Shown here one piece after another: positions 1-9,000 of a DNA stretch of 64,000 nucleotides. This stretch comes from Opitutia bacterium UBA7350 (GTDB lineage: Bacteria; Verrucomicrobiota; Verrucomicrobiia; Opitutales; Coraliomargaritaceae). Position numbers and translations under genes: made by a program. The stretch covers positions 62,001 through 126,000 of the forward strand of contig CATINC010000015.1 in NCBI GenBank assembly GCA_949524905.1. Reading direction: 5' to 3'. Every line of letters starts with the position of its first letter. Positions within the stretch are counted from its first letter, which is position 1. The notes below the pieces were generated by a model that worked only from the letters and a program-made list of their open reading frames with translations, was not told the DNA's origin and did not search any database.

Positions 1-203
1 AATCCTTTATAGAAAACTTCATGGCCATAATTTTGGATTGAGAGTGTCTCGTCTTCCAAGAATTTGAAATTCTTGATGTCTCGAGGGTCAGGAAGATCAA
101 TCAGTATGCAGGCCTTTTCCCCGTTGCCAGAGCCAAAACAGGTAGTCAACAGGCGGGTGATACTGAAAGGTTGAAAATTGCGGGCTGCGGCGTCGAGGAT
201 CAT
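1..203 (-). CDS. N-terminal part of an unrecognised protein (runs off the window)
   Basis: An open frame of 67 codons without a stop starts at an ATG at 203 and runs off the left edge. It begins MILDAAARNFQPF and continues with a stretch rich in Cys, Gly and Asp (LLTTCFGSGNGEKAC, then IDLPDPRD). There is no signal peptide. I do not recognise the family, and only the N-terminus is visible. It is divergent from the sugar transferase at 321; the 117 bases between (204-320) are AT-rich and must hold both promoters, but I see no convincing -35/-10 pair there. Coding is supported by the uninterrupted frame and plausible composition only. Confidence 0.6.
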   Translation of the reverse strand, partial: MILDAAARNFQPFSITRLLTTCFGSGNGEKACILIDLPDPRDIKNFKFLEDETLSIQNYGHEVFYKG

Positions 204-320
204 AGTTGTATTAAAGATTAAAATATCTAAGTAAGCACTTAATGTATTTCTTTCAAACGGAAAATAAAAATTAGTAGCCAAATTCTCTGTGGTCCCTAAT
301 GTCGGTAACATAATTATTAC

Positions 321-911
321 ATGAAACGTGCCTTTGATATTGCGTTCAGCTTCTTGGGATTGATCGTGCTCGCCCCCTTGCTATCGGGTCTATGCCTACT
401 GCAGTATTTCAAAATGGGCCGACCTCTTTTTTTCAGACAAGAGCGCGCCGGTTTAGGAGGTAAATTTTTTCAAATCATAAAGTTTCGGAGCATGATCGCT
501 GGCTCTGAAGGCGATATTACGCGGACAACCACCTGGGGTAAATTTCTGCGCTCCACCAGCCTCGACGAACTGCCAGAACTATTCAACGTGCTGCGCGGTG
601 ATATGAGTCTAGTTGGACCACGTCCCCTTCCAACAGAGTACCTTCCCCTCTATAACACCGAGCAAGCAAGGCGTCATGCGGTGCGCCCCGGTATCACGGG
701 TTGGGCTCAGATTAATGGACGCAATAACATAACTTGGAAACGCCAATTTGAACTTGATCTTTGGTACATTGACCATTCATCCCTTCTCTTAGACTTTAAA
801 ATTTTAGTGCTCACATTTTATGCCGTTCTCAGCCGTAAAGGGATCAACGCCTCAGAAACAAATACAAGAACTGCATTTAAGGGAGAAATTTTCCATGAGG
901 AAGTTGAATAA
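321..911 (+). CDS. Undecaprenyl-phosphate sugar-1-phosphate transferase (short, PglC-like)
   Basis: Bacterial sugar transferase family (PF02397), 196 residues, the short monotopic form without the extra N-terminal membrane helices of WbaP. One hydrophobic segment lies at about residues 6-28. The family motifs follow in order: KFRSM (54-58), the catalytic Asp-Glu pair D82-E83 in SLDELPELFNVLRGDMS, VGPRPL (98-103) and RPGITGWAQINGR. Such enzymes put the first sugar phosphate on undecaprenyl phosphate at the inner membrane, starting capsule, exopolysaccharide or O-antigen units. The sugar cannot be told from sequence. No other polysaccharide gene is adjacent in the window; the rest of a cluster, if any, would lie to the left. 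Confidence 0.88.
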   Translation: MKRAFDIAFSFLGLIVLAPLLSGLCLLQYFKMGRPLFFRQERAGLGGKFFQIIKFRSMIAGSEGDITRTTTWGKFLRSTSLDELPELFNVLRGDMSLVGPRPLPTEYLPLYNTEQARRHAVRPGITGWAQINGRNNITWKRQFELDLWYIDHSSLLLDFKILVLTFYAVLSRKGINASETNTRTAFKGEIFHEEVE

Positions 912-960
912 CGAATGGTAAATAATTGCCATAATTAGCAAAGGGCTTATAGTTATTTTT

Positions 961-1524
961 ATGAAATCCGTTATCGCAAAAATAAGTTTGATTGGATTGA
1001 TCGCCATAAATGCGGGCTGCCAAAACCCAATAGCTGTAGATTACGACTATGCCCAACTAAATCGTATTACAAACTACACTAAATACACCATTGAAACACG
1101 TGAAGAAAGGGCAAATTACGGCACAATAGCCCTTAGCCCATTGGTCGATCGTAGAATAGAAAATGCGATCCATAACAACCTTGAGGATAATGGCTATGGC
1201 CTGAGCGTCTCCGCAGATTTTCGAATTAACTTTCATACTGCCACCAAAGATCGCACAAATGTCCATGACTTGGGTTATGGACCCGCTCCCTTTGGTCGTG
1301 AGCCTTACTTTGGGGATTACAGCTATGGTCGCCTCTTTATTGATAAATTTGAAGAAGGCACGCTGGTAATTGATATCATTGACAATGAAACCCATCAACT
1401 GATCTGGCGCGGCTCACATACGCGACGCATGAGAGAGCGTGCTCTGAACAACTTGGAAGCTCAAGCCATCGTCGACGCTATCCTGCTGAATTTCCACTTA
1501 CTAAGTGCCGGAACCTTGGATTGA
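961..1524 (+). CDS. Predicted lipoprotein, DUF4136-like
   Basis: 187 residues starting with a lysine-containing, hydrophobic signal (residues 1-19) ending INAGC, a plausible lipobox with Cys20 as the lipid anchor, although Asn at -3 is not ideal. The rest reads like the DUF4136 family of small outer-membrane lipoproteins: a region with TIALSPLVDRRIENAI, a middle section rich in Tyr and Gly (GYGPAPFGREPYFGDYSYG), and ending with a helix typical of the family (AIVDAILLNF). The function of that family is not known. It follows the sugar transferase by 49 bases and precedes thrH on the same strand. Confidence 0.65.
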   Translation: MKSVIAKISLIGLIAINAGCQNPIAVDYDYAQLNRITNYTKYTIETREERANYGTIALSPLVDRRIENAIHNNLEDNGYGLSVSADFRINFHTATKDRTNVHDLGYGPAPFGREPYFGDYSYGRLFIDKFEEGTLVIDIIDNETHQLIWRGSHTRRMRERALNNLEAQAIVDAILLNFHLLSAGTLD

Positions 1525-1561
1525 GGTTGACTCATCCGCACTTTCTCACGCTTTAGAAGAT

Positions 1562-2170
1562 ATGCATATAGTCTGTCTTGACCTCGAAGGAGTGCTCATC
1601 CCTGAAATATGGATCGCTTTCGCTGAGACCACTGGAATAGAGGCGCTCAAGCGCACTACGAGAGATGAATCCTGTTATGATACCCTAATGCGCTACCGTC
1701 TTGATATTTTGGATCAAGAGGACTTCAAGCTTGCAGATATTGAAAGGGTGATTGGCACCCTCGAACCTCTGCCAGGGGCGGTCGATTTTGTAAACTGGGT
1801 CACTGCTCAGACTCGCCTTGTTATTCTCTCCGATACCTTCAGTCAATTTGCGGGGCCCCTAATGGCTAAACTGGGACATCCCACCCTATTTTGCCATGAA
1901 CTGGAAATCGCCCCCGATGGACGCATCGCTGATTACAAACTGCGTTTGCCGGATCACAAGCGCCGTGCCGTCGAAGCATTTAAAAACCTTAATTTTGAAA
2001 CATTTGCTGCGGGTGATTCTTATAATGATCTGAGCATGATCGATACTGCCGACCATCAAGCACTTTTCTGTCCACCAGAGCGATTGATTGAAGAGCGCCC
2101 AGACTTAAAAGTAGCGCGGCAACACAGTGAACTTAGAGCCTGCATTGAAGCGTCCTTAAAGCTGACTTAA
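1562..2170 (+). CDS. thrH: ThrH: phosphoserine phosphatase / homoserine phosphotransferase (HAD family)
   Basis: HAD-superfamily phosphatase of the ThrH type, which dephosphorylates phosphoserine and can move the phosphate to homoserine. From the chosen ATG the protein is 202 residues, like Pseudomonas ThrH (about 205), and starts MHIVCLDLEGVLIPEIWIAF, where D7 and E9 form HAD motif I. Motif II is ILSDTF and motif IV is GDSYND. An upstream in-frame GTG at 1505 would add 19 residues and overlap the lipoprotein gene; I prefer 1562 because known ThrH proteins begin right at this beta-strand. No separate serB is visible in the window, so this may be the serine-forming phosphatase. Confidence 0.9.
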   Translation: MHIVCLDLEGVLIPEIWIAFAETTGIEALKRTTRDESCYDTLMRYRLDILDQEDFKLADIERVIGTLEPLPGAVDFVNWVTAQTRLVILSDTFSQFAGPLMAKLGHPTLFCHELEIAPDGRIADYKLRLPDHKRRAVEAFKNLNFETFAAGDSYNDLSMIDTADHQALFCPPERLIEERPDLKVARQHSELRACIEASLKLT

Positions 2171-2183
2171 CGCAATACTTCTT

Positions 2184-2483
2184 ATGTTGGTTCATACAGT
2201 AATCTTCTGGCTAAGAAAGGATCTCCACCCGGAGTATCACAGCAGATTCATCGCAGGTTTGGAAAGTTTGCGAAGCATCACAGCCATTGAAACACTCCAC
2301 ATTGGAACGCCTGCAAAAACTGGCGAGCGACCCGTAATTGACAACTCCTATGATTATTGCCTAACCGTTCTGCTGCCCGATCTTGCTGCCCATGATGCTT
2401 ATCAAGTAGACCCGCTTCATAAGGACTTTCTTGCAAATTTCGCAAGCTACTGGGACCAGGTCCGCGTCATCGATGCGGATTAA
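2184..2483 (+). CDS. Dabb (stress-responsive alpha/beta barrel) domain protein
   Basis: 99-residue single-domain protein of the Dabb family (PF07876). It starts MLVHTVIFWLRKDLHPE, the usual first strand with the conserved His, and has the typical middle pattern (YDYCLTVLLPDLAAHDAY followed by HKDFL). Dabb proteins are small dimeric ferredoxin-like folds; a few are enzymes in plants or fungi but bacterial members are mostly uncharacterised. It lies 13 bases after thrH and 12 before pnuC, so it is probably cotranscribed with both, but the context does not reveal a specific job. Confidence 0.8.
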   Translation: MLVHTVIFWLRKDLHPEYHSRFIAGLESLRSITAIETLHIGTPAKTGERPVIDNSYDYCLTVLLPDLAAHDAYQVDPLHKDFLANFASYWDQVRVIDAD

Positions 2484-2495
2484 TACCCCATTGCG

Positions 2496-3098
2496 ATGAT
2501 TGAGTATATCTGGAGTCACATCGCCTCTGTTTCAATCGCAGAATTGCTAGGGATGATAAGCGGAGTGACTGGGGTTTATCTCAGTATAAAAGAAAAAGTT
2601 CTGGCATGGCCTTTCTTTATTATATGCTATTTTTCATATGTTTATTTAAGTTGGCAGGCTAGCTATTACTCCAACTTACTACTTAACATTGTTTTCATTT
2701 TCATCTCGATCTATGGTTGGATTAATTGGTCAAAGACCTCTATTGATAGCACTCCAAAAGTTAGCATTGGAAGTATCCCACCTCAACTTCTCGTAAGATG
2801 CATTCTCTTCATTTTATTTTTCAGCATCCTCTTAGGCCGTTTGGCGGATCAATATAGTCAGGCTTACCTTCCTTACCTCGATGCCCTTGCAACCAGTTGC
2901 GCTTTTGTCGCTCAATGGATGTTGAGTCGAAAATACCTTCAAAATTGGATTTTTTGGATTCTTGCCGATTGTATTTTGACATACTTGTGGGTAAAGCAGG
3001 GGTATTACGTTAGCACTGCTTTATTCTTAATATTCATCGTCCTCGCCTTCAGAGGTTTGCGAGAATGGAGCTCCACCATACGCACTCAGAGCTTGTAA
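2496..3098 (+). CDS. pnuC: PnuC-family nicotinamide riboside transporter
   Basis: 200-residue integral membrane protein with about seven hydrophobic segments and the PnuC signature YGWINW near residues 74-79, followed by a downstream NWIFWILAD helix. PnuC proteins are facilitators, mostly for nicotinamide riboside, that depend on intracellular phosphorylation to trap the substrate. The next gene is a NadR-type riboside kinase that starts on the last base of this stop codon (TAATG), which strongly supports nicotinamide riboside as substrate. Other PnuC relatives carry thiamine or riboflavin, but their neighbours differ. Confidence 0.9.
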   Translation: MIEYIWSHIASVSIAELLGMISGVTGVYLSIKEKVLAWPFFIICYFSYVYLSWQASYYSNLLLNIVFIFISIYGWINWSKTSIDSTPKVSIGSIPPQLLVRCILFILFFSILLGRLADQYSQAYLPYLDALATSCAFVAQWMLSRKYLQNWIFWILADCILTYLWVKQGYYVSTALFLIFIVLAFRGLREWSSTIRTQSL

Positions 3099-3613
3099 TG
3101 CATATTGTAATAACAGGCGCCGAATCAACCGGCAAAAGTACTCTAGCAGCTGCTCTGGCCCTTCATTTTAAGGCGCCCTACAGCAAGGAATTTGTGCGAA
3201 ATTTTGTTGATCAAAGCCAGCGAAGCCCAGAACCCAGGGATCTAGAAACGATCGTTGCCGGGCAAATTGCGCTTGAGGATGCCTCCAAATCGGCAGCCTC
3301 CGGAAAGATGGTTTTCCATGACACCAACCTACTGTCCACGATTATTTATGCCAAACACTACTTTAGCGGAAAATTAGATTGGCTCGCAGATCAATTCTAC
3401 GAACGTCATTATGATTTTTATCTGCTTTGTATGCCTGACTTTCCATGGATACCAGACCCAGGACAGCGAGAAAGCCCACAAGCCCGTAAAGATCTTCACA
3501 AAAAATTCCTCCAACACCTTGAGTCAATGCACCTACCGTATGCTTGCATCAGTGGCTCGCAAGCTGTTCGCCTCGAGACTGCAATTCGTACCATCAAGGT
3601 TTTGAGTAAATGA
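3098..3613 (+). CDS. NadR-like ribosylnicotinamide kinase
   Basis: P-loop kinase of the NadR C-terminal type, 171 residues from the ATG that overlaps the pnuC stop by one base. The Walker A motif GAESTGKST is at residues 7-15 and is followed by the family's KEFVR segment and FHDTNLL, the Walker B-like part. The NMN adenylyltransferase and DNA-binding domains of full NadR are absent, so it should only phosphorylate nicotinamide riboside to NMN. An in-frame ATG at 3065 would add 11 residues inside pnuC; the TAATG coupling makes 3098 more likely. With pnuC it forms a two-gene salvage unit. Confidence 0.85.
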   Translation: MHIVITGAESTGKSTLAAALALHFKAPYSKEFVRNFVDQSQRSPEPRDLETIVAGQIALEDASKSAASGKMVFHDTNLLSTIIYAKHYFSGKLDWLADQFYERHYDFYLLCMPDFPWIPDPGQRESPQARKDLHKKFLQHLESMHLPYACISGSQAVRLETAIRTIKVLSK

Positions 3614-3643
3614 AAAAATGCGCCCTTGATGAAGAGCGCATTT
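3613..3643 (-). terminator. Intrinsic terminator of pfp
   Basis: An 8-bp perfect inverted repeat AAATGCGC (3616-3623) / GCGCATTT (3636-3643) with a 12-base loop. Read on the minus strand it lies 24 bases after the pfp stop and is followed by a run of six T, the layout of a rho-independent terminator. It starts at the last base of the oppositely oriented kinase gene. On the plus strand it has no U-tract, so it serves pfp mainly. Confidence 0.75.
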
Positions 3644-3667
3644 AAAAACTAGAAACCCAATTTGATG

Positions 3668-4930
3668 CTACTCAAAATCATGTGGAGCTAGTTTGCGATC
3701 CACTTTTTCGCGACCCAGATTTGCATGAATCGGCACCCCATTTTCAAATGGCATGGCGGCCTCTCCTTGTATCAAGGGAAGCGCATATTTGTAGAATTGG
3801 TAGCTCATACTAACGCCGTCTTCGTTAATCCAATTTTCAGGAAGCTTTTTCACTCCGTTTGCGATCTCCGAGAGTGGCGCTAAGCCCGTCTCACAGGTGT
3901 AGGTATCTCCTTCGCCGCGCAAAAGTGTAACCATCTTGTCAGTTTCACCATTGATAGCTGCTTGGACTGCTGCTTGGCCAGCAAGAAAGGCCTCGTCATT
4001 ATCAACCGCAGAAGCACAGTTCGCTGCTGCCCGTTGTGCCATGCCGAGTTTAATAGAGCGTGCTTTAATCTTTAAATTATCTTCAACAAGTTTGCGTAAA
4101 TATTCTCCTGCACCGCCAAGTTGTGAATGACCAAAGGCATCTGCATCAGAGCTGTCGGTTGAGATATAATTGCCATCGCTATCGAGAAGGCCCTCGCCGA
4201 CAACCACCACGCAATACTTTTCCTTTTGCAAGACCCGCTGTACGTCAGCGATGTACTTTTCTGGGCTGAAAGCGATCTCCGGAAGGTAGATAAGGTGAGG
4301 AGCTCCGCTGGGATCGTCACGACGTTTCGCAAGAGCGGCTCCGGCAGCAATCCAACCTGCACTGCGACCCATGACCTCAACTACCTGCACAAGGTCATGT
4401 TGACCCATGCCCGCATTGTCACAAGCTACTTCCTTCACGGTTGATGCGACATATTTAATGACGCTGCCGTAACCAGGAGTGTGATCTGTTGTAACGAGAT
4501 CATTATCAATGGTCTTAGGTATACCAATGACTCGCAGGTCGTAGCCTCGCTCACGTGCTAGTTTTGATATCTTATCTGCAGTATCCTGAGAATCATTACC
4601 TCCAGCATAAAAGAAATAACGGATGTTATGCGCTTCAAAAACCTCAAGGACACGGGTGAAGTCCTCTGTTCGCTTCAGTTTAAAACGGCAAGTACCTAAA
4701 GCCGCTCCAGGCGTGTGGCGCAAAGCACGTATGCTTTGTTGAGATTCCGCTGCCAAATCAATGAGGTTTTCATTAAGAATCCCTAAAATTCCATTCAGAC
4801 CACCATAAATTTCCTCAATTTCCTCATGATTGAGCGCCTCTGTAATGGCACCCGCAAGGCTGGAATTTATAACGGAAGTTGGACCGCCAGATTGGGCGAT
4901 AAGACAATTACCTGTGAGTTCTTCTGACAT
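3668..4930 (-). CDS. pfp: Pyrophosphate-dependent 6-phosphofructokinase
   Basis: 420-residue phosphofructokinase converting fructose 6-phosphate to fructose 1,6-bisphosphate. The residues that separate PPi from ATP enzymes are visible: the loop GGNDS (110-114) has Asp at 113 where ATP enzymes have Gly, and PKTIDND (138-144) has Lys139 where ATP enzymes have Gly. This points to the reversible PPi-linked reaction, common in the PVC group and in anaerobes. It is the last gene of a minus-strand series with purB upstream (62 bases apart) and is followed by a hairpin terminator at 3613-3643. No ATP-dependent paralogue is in the window. Confidence 0.92.
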   Translation of the reverse strand: MSEELTGNCLIAQSGGPTSVINSSLAGAITEALNHEEIEEIYGGLNGILGILNENLIDLAAESQQSIRALRHTPGAALGTCRFKLKRTEDFTRVLEVFEAHNIRYFFYAGGNDSQDTADKISKLARERGYDLRVIGIPKTIDNDLVTTDHTPGYGSVIKYVASTVKEVACDNAGMGQHDLVQVVEVMGRSAGWIAAGAALAKRRDDPSGAPHLIYLPEIAFSPEKYIADVQRVLQKEKYCVVVVGEGLLDSDGNYISTDSSDADAFGHSQLGGAGEYLRKLVEDNLKIKARSIKLGMAQRAAANCASAVDNDEAFLAGQAAVQAAINGETDKMVTLLRGEGDTYTCETGLAPLSEIANGVKKLPENWINEDGVSMSYQFYKYALPLIQGEAAMPFENGVPIHANLGREKVDRKLAPHDFE

Positions 4931-4992
4931 AGTTTATTGGGTTTTTGTAAATTTAAGTTTGTGTGTAAATGCCGAGTTATGAATGGCAATCA

Positions 4993-6417
4993 TTAAAGGA
5001 TCGCTTCGGGTTGATAATTGGCAGCTTCAGGAAATTGCGCGGCCTCCTCGCAGACAGCTGCGCAAAATGATTCAACTTGTTGCTTTGCTTGCCCGGTCAG
5101 CGTTTGAGACTGTTCTACCAACTCTTTAATTTCAGCCTCACCTAAGCCCAAGCGTTTATCCGAGGCTAATCGTTCAACTAAATCATTCTTTAGAATTTTG
5201 CCTTCACGCAAGTCGCGCACTGTTTGCACGGCATGAGTCTTAATGGCTTCGTGAGCTGCCTCACGTCCAGCGCCTGCTTTGACGGACTCCATTAAAAGCG
5301 TCGTTGTTGCAAGGAAAGGACCGTATCGCTGATTTTCCTGATCAATCACCGCAGGATAGACCTCCATCTGGTTCAATATGGTGAGAAATGTCTCTAGCAG
5401 ACCATCAATCGCATAGAAACTATCTGGCAAGAAGACTCGCCGAACGACCGAACATGAAACATCGCCTTCGTTCCATTGATCACCACTTAATTCAGCGGCC
5501 ATGGTAAGGTGACCCTTTAGAATAACAGCAAAGCCATTCAGTCGTTCGCAACTGCGGCTATTCATTTTGTGCGGCATTGCAGATGAACCAACCTGCCCTT
5601 TGGCAAAGCCCTCGCTGGCAAGTTCATGGCCCGCCATAATTCGTAAGGTTTTGGCAAAACTAGATGGACCTGAAGCAAGGCGTACAAAATTTGATACGAC
5701 TTCAAAATCAAGCCCGCGTGGATAAACCTGACCAATCGTATCTAAGGATGCCGCTACTCCCAAGTGATCCAAAATACGCTGCTCCAGAGCTCCCACTTTT
5801 TCTGCATCACCTTCAAAAAGTGTTAATAAATCCATTTGTGTGCCCACTGGACCCTTAAGTCCTCGAACGGGATAAGTATCGATCAAGCGATCCAGTTCAC
5901 GAGCTCCGCAAAGCAAATCCTCTCCAAACATTGCCAAACGTTTTCCAAAAGTGGTGGGCTGTGCAGGAACATTATGCGTCCGTGCGGTGATCACCAAATC
6001 CTTCCAAGTCTCTGCGCGCTCTGCTAATTTTAGAAGCACCGCCAAGGTCTTAGTGCGGATTAGCTCTAAGCCTCTTAAAATCTGTAATTGTTCAACGTTT
6101 TCAGTTAAATCACGACTGGTTAGTCCCTTGTGGATATGCTCATGACCTGCCAAAGCGCAAAATTCCTCGATACGCGCCTTGACGTCGTGGCGTGTCACCG
6201 CCTCACGCTCTTGGATGGAATCCAAATCAACTTGGTCCTTAACCGCTTCATAAGCTTTTACAGCAGCTTCTGGTATCTCTAATCCAAGATTTTGCTGGGC
6301 ACGCAGGACCGCCAACCAGTAATCTCGTTCCAGTAAGACTCGTCCCTCTGCGCCCCAGATCGCGCGCATCGATGGCGATGCGTATCGAGAAGCGAGGACG
6401 TTGGGTGTGATTTCCAT
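4993..6417 (-). CDS. purB: Adenylosuccinate lyase
   Basis: 474-residue member of the fumarase/aspartase superfamily acting twice in purine synthesis: it releases fumarate from SAICAR and from adenylosuccinate. The signature GSSAMPHKMNS (277-287) carries the mobile-loop catalytic Ser, and the two conserved His regions are TRHDVK (75-80) and ARTHNVPAQ (145-153). It lies 92 bases after holA on the same strand. The gap has an AT-rich stretch but no clear promoter. Partner enzymes guaB and purA are found at 27914-31044. Confidence 0.95.
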   Translation of the reverse strand: MEITPNVLASRYASPSMRAIWGAEGRVLLERDYWLAVLRAQQNLGLEIPEAAVKAYEAVKDQVDLDSIQEREAVTRHDVKARIEEFCALAGHEHIHKGLTSRDLTENVEQLQILRGLELIRTKTLAVLLKLAERAETWKDLVITARTHNVPAQPTTFGKRLAMFGEDLLCGARELDRLIDTYPVRGLKGPVGTQMDLLTLFEGDAEKVGALEQRILDHLGVAASLDTIGQVYPRGLDFEVVSNFVRLASGPSSFAKTLRIMAGHELASEGFAKGQVGSSAMPHKMNSRSCERLNGFAVILKGHLTMAAELSGDQWNEGDVSCSVVRRVFLPDSFYAIDGLLETFLTILNQMEVYPAVIDQENQRYGPFLATTTLLMESVKAGAGREAAHEAIKTHAVQTVRDLREGKILKNDLVERLASDKRLGLGEAEIKELVEQSQTLTGQAKQQVESFCAAVCEEAAQFPEAANYQPEAIL

Positions 6418-6509
6418 ACGGTATTACTAAGAAACTTCTAAGTTGAATGCTTTTGAGTCAACATGCTACAAAAAAACCTTCCTAAGGCGCTGGCAACAGC
6501 AACAAAGCT

Positions 6510-7607
6510 CTAACTTAAGCATCTAATTGCTAGTTCACGACACACTTCTTCTTGGTCGTTTGGTCGCTCGATGATCGCCTCAAAGGCTTCTGCAAATGCT
6601 AATTGGAAATCAATCCATCTTTTCAATGGTGCCTTGCGAACCGTACCGGCCATTCGACCCAAGTAATAATGATTCTGGGTGAACACGTTCAAATTACTTT
6701 TTTCCGGATCGTCACCAAAATATAAAGCGTAACTCTCCCCTGCCACTTCGAGTTCTTGCTTGTTTAGTCCTCGTGAACCTATTCGAACGGCACCTGCATC
6801 CAATAAAACCCGTAATTGAATCAATAAACGATTTCGTGACTGCAGGCTGCCCAAAAGCCCTCGAGCATCATTGTTAGTAAAAAAATGACGCCGTATTGCT
6901 TGCAGAGTCCACTCCAGATCTAGAGAAAAAAACGCATCTGCTGCCTCAAAAAAATCTGCCTCTCCAAAATTCGGAACCAGTTCCATAACAGCTTGCTCAC
7001 TGATACCTTCAGCCAATTCACCGACGTATGTGCACAATTTGCGGCACTCTTCCACCAAAAGCCGCGTATTTCCGTTAACCTTTGCGACCAAAAGGTTGAC
7101 CGCAGCATCGCTGATGCTGACGCCGTTTTTTGAACAAGTATCAAAAACGAGACCTGAGCTCATCTGTGCCGCATCGCGCCCTGCCTCCAAGGCCTTAAAT
7201 GTCGCAGTCTTTTGCACCCATTTATAAAAGCTGCGGCGTTTATCCACCGGAAATGCTGTCATAAGCACCGCAACGGTTTCAGCGTTCAATCCTTCTAGGG
7301 TAGCTTTTAATTCTTCTAAAAGATCCAAAGTTCCTTGAGCACGCCCAGTCACACTGTCTGCCATAAAATTAACATCCTTCAACCAGACAACTTTACGTTC
7401 TCCGAAGAGTGATAAAGTCTGAACAGCACTCGTAAATCGCTGCAGTGCAACTTCAACTTCAGCAACATTACCCGCCCTGCCATCGACAATCTCTTTTGAT
7501 AAATCGTCCGCAAGTCCCTCTGTCTGTCCAGAAAACCAAGCTCTACCCTCCTCAGAAACAAGGTAGTCATCATCCCCACAAATAAAAGTAAAAGGCTCTT
7601 CTGACAT
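6510..7607 (-). CDS. holA: DNA polymerase III subunit delta
   Basis: Clamp-loader delta subunit that opens the beta clamp. The protein starts MSEEPFTFICGDDDYLV, the usual first strand and 'G-D-x-Y-L' pattern, and has the AAA-like delta region (around NTRLLVEECRKLCTY) and a C-terminal oligomerisation domain. An in-frame ATG at 7655 would add 16 residues; it sits directly on a GGGAGG with no spacing and the extra residues do not fit the family, so I take 7607 (365 residues). It follows cinA by about 73 bases. Sequence conservation in this family is low; assignment rests on overall pattern and length. Confidence 0.85.
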   Translation of the reverse strand: MSEEPFTFICGDDDYLVSEEGRAWFSGQTEGLADDLSKEIVDGRAGNVAEVEVALQRFTSAVQTLSLFGERKVVWLKDVNFMADSVTGRAQGTLDLLEELKATLEGLNAETVAVLMTAFPVDKRRSFYKWVQKTATFKALEAGRDAAQMSSGLVFDTCSKNGVSISDAAVNLLVAKVNGNTRLLVEECRKLCTYVGELAEGISEQAVMELVPNFGEADFFEAADAFFSLDLEWTLQAIRRHFFTNNDARGLLGSLQSRNRLLIQLRVLLDAGAVRIGSRGLNKQELEVAGESYALYFGDDPEKSNLNVFTQNHYYLGRMAGTVRKAPLKRWIDFQLAFAEAFEAIIERPNDQEEVCRELAIRCLS

Positions 7608-7680
7608 AAGCCCATTAGATTGCGTCCTACCAAGCACAGCGCAATGAGAAAGCATCCTCCCGCTAGATTTCTAATATGTA

Positions 7681-8940
7681 TTATTTCGAAGCACTTGATT
7701 GCATCAACTCGCGCCGCATCCAATCCAGGGCCGCATGCACGGCTCGTGCTTTAACATCCAGCCTTCCTCCGGTGTAACGGACGGTCTTAGACCAAACGCC
7801 CGCGGGCGAATGATACCCAATATGAATTGTGCCGACTGGGTTATTTTTGTTGCCGCCTTCTGGCCCGGCAAAGCCCGTTACACTCAATCCGTGGTGTGCG
7901 CTGAGGCCCTCTGCTACTCCAGTTGCCATCGCAATCGCACATTCTGAGCTAACTGCCCCGTGTTGCATCAATATAGATTCGGGAACATTCACCTGACTGA
8001 CCTTCACTTCATTCGAATAACATACAATGCCACCGATGAAGGTTTTAGATGCCCCTGATATGTTGGTAAACGCATCACTCAACATTCCACCAGTACAGGA
8101 TTCTGCCACCGCAAGTGTTCCATTAGTATCGCGCAATCTCTTATGAACCACCTCCGCGAGGCTTCCGCCTCCGTAACCAAAAAAATCGTCTCCGCACTCG
8201 CGTGCAACCGCCTGCGAAATACGCTCTAAGTCATCATAATCTAACAAACCCGTTCGGCTACTCAGACGAATATCTACAATGCCGTAATGGGCACAATAAG
8301 CGACTTGCAAATCCGGCTCGGCATCCACAATGGGTTTAATGCGTGACTCAATGCTAGATTCTCCGCACCCGCAGGTACGCAATTGAATGAAAGCAACCGA
8401 CGCTCTCAGGTAATCATCTCGGCGGAGTCTGGGAATAACCTCTTCGATAAACATCGGGCGCAATTCTTGCGTAGGACCCGGAAGCAAAACCACTGTTTTC
8501 CCCTGGCTGCGAAAATATAAACCCGGTGCAGTGCCCTTCTTATTCTGCAAGACTTCCCCACCCTTAAAAACATAACATTGCTTGCGATGATGTTCTGCCA
8601 TGGGGCGGTCAATTGCCTGAAAGTAATTCCTAATTGCAGCCTCAACCGTAGAATCATGGACTAACTCTTCACCCAAGACCTCTGCGATGGTCTCACGAGT
8701 CAAGTCATCTGAAGTCGGCCCTAAACCACCAGTTGTAATGATCAAATCCGACCTTGCCATAGCATTGTTAAAGGAAGCGCGAATTTCCTCATTCGCATCA
8801 CAGATGACACTTGCACGTCGCACCGGCAAACCGTACCGCGCTAACTCCGCTCCTAAATACTCAAGGTGTTCATTCGCGCGTATGCCAACGAGTAATTCGT
8901 CACCAAAGTTTATTATTTCTACATTTGTAGAGGATGACAT
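7681..8940 (-). CDS. cinA: CinA: ADP-ribose-type pyrophosphatase / NMN amidohydrolase
   Basis: 419 residues with both CinA domains: an N-terminal molybdopterin-binding-like domain (about 1-170, motif TTGGLGPTSDDLT) and a C-terminal PncC domain (about 255-415, motifs AVAESCTGGMLSDA and VTGFAGPEGG). PncC deamidates NMN to nicotinic acid mononucleotide, so it returns NMN to the NAD pathway. This connects in function to the pnuC/NadR pair at 2496-3613. The gene is divergent from uvrC with 60 bases between; no clear promoter elements are seen there. Confidence 0.92.
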   Translation of the reverse strand: MSSSTNVEIINFGDELLVGIRANEHLEYLGAELARYGLPVRRASVICDANEEIRASFNNAMARSDLIITTGGLGPTSDDLTRETIAEVLGEELVHDSTVEAAIRNYFQAIDRPMAEHHRKQCYVFKGGEVLQNKKGTAPGLYFRSQGKTVVLLPGPTQELRPMFIEEVIPRLRRDDYLRASVAFIQLRTCGCGESSIESRIKPIVDAEPDLQVAYCAHYGIVDIRLSSRTGLLDYDDLERISQAVARECGDDFFGYGGGSLAEVVHKRLRDTNGTLAVAESCTGGMLSDAFTNISGASKTFIGGIVCYSNEVKVSQVNVPESILMQHGAVSSECAIAMATGVAEGLSAHHGLSVTGFAGPEGGNKNNPVGTIHIGYHSPAGVWSKTVRYTGGRLDVKARAVHAALDWMRRELMQSSASK

Positions 8941-9000
8941 AGTTTGATTATTGGGGATGAGGTTTGCTTAATTATGGTAAATTACATCAATTTGAACTAA

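Noticed and set aside
6470-6487. Possible terminator after holA (CCTT/AAGG stem with T-run)
   Set aside because: The stem has only four pairs and a three-base loop; too weak to call.
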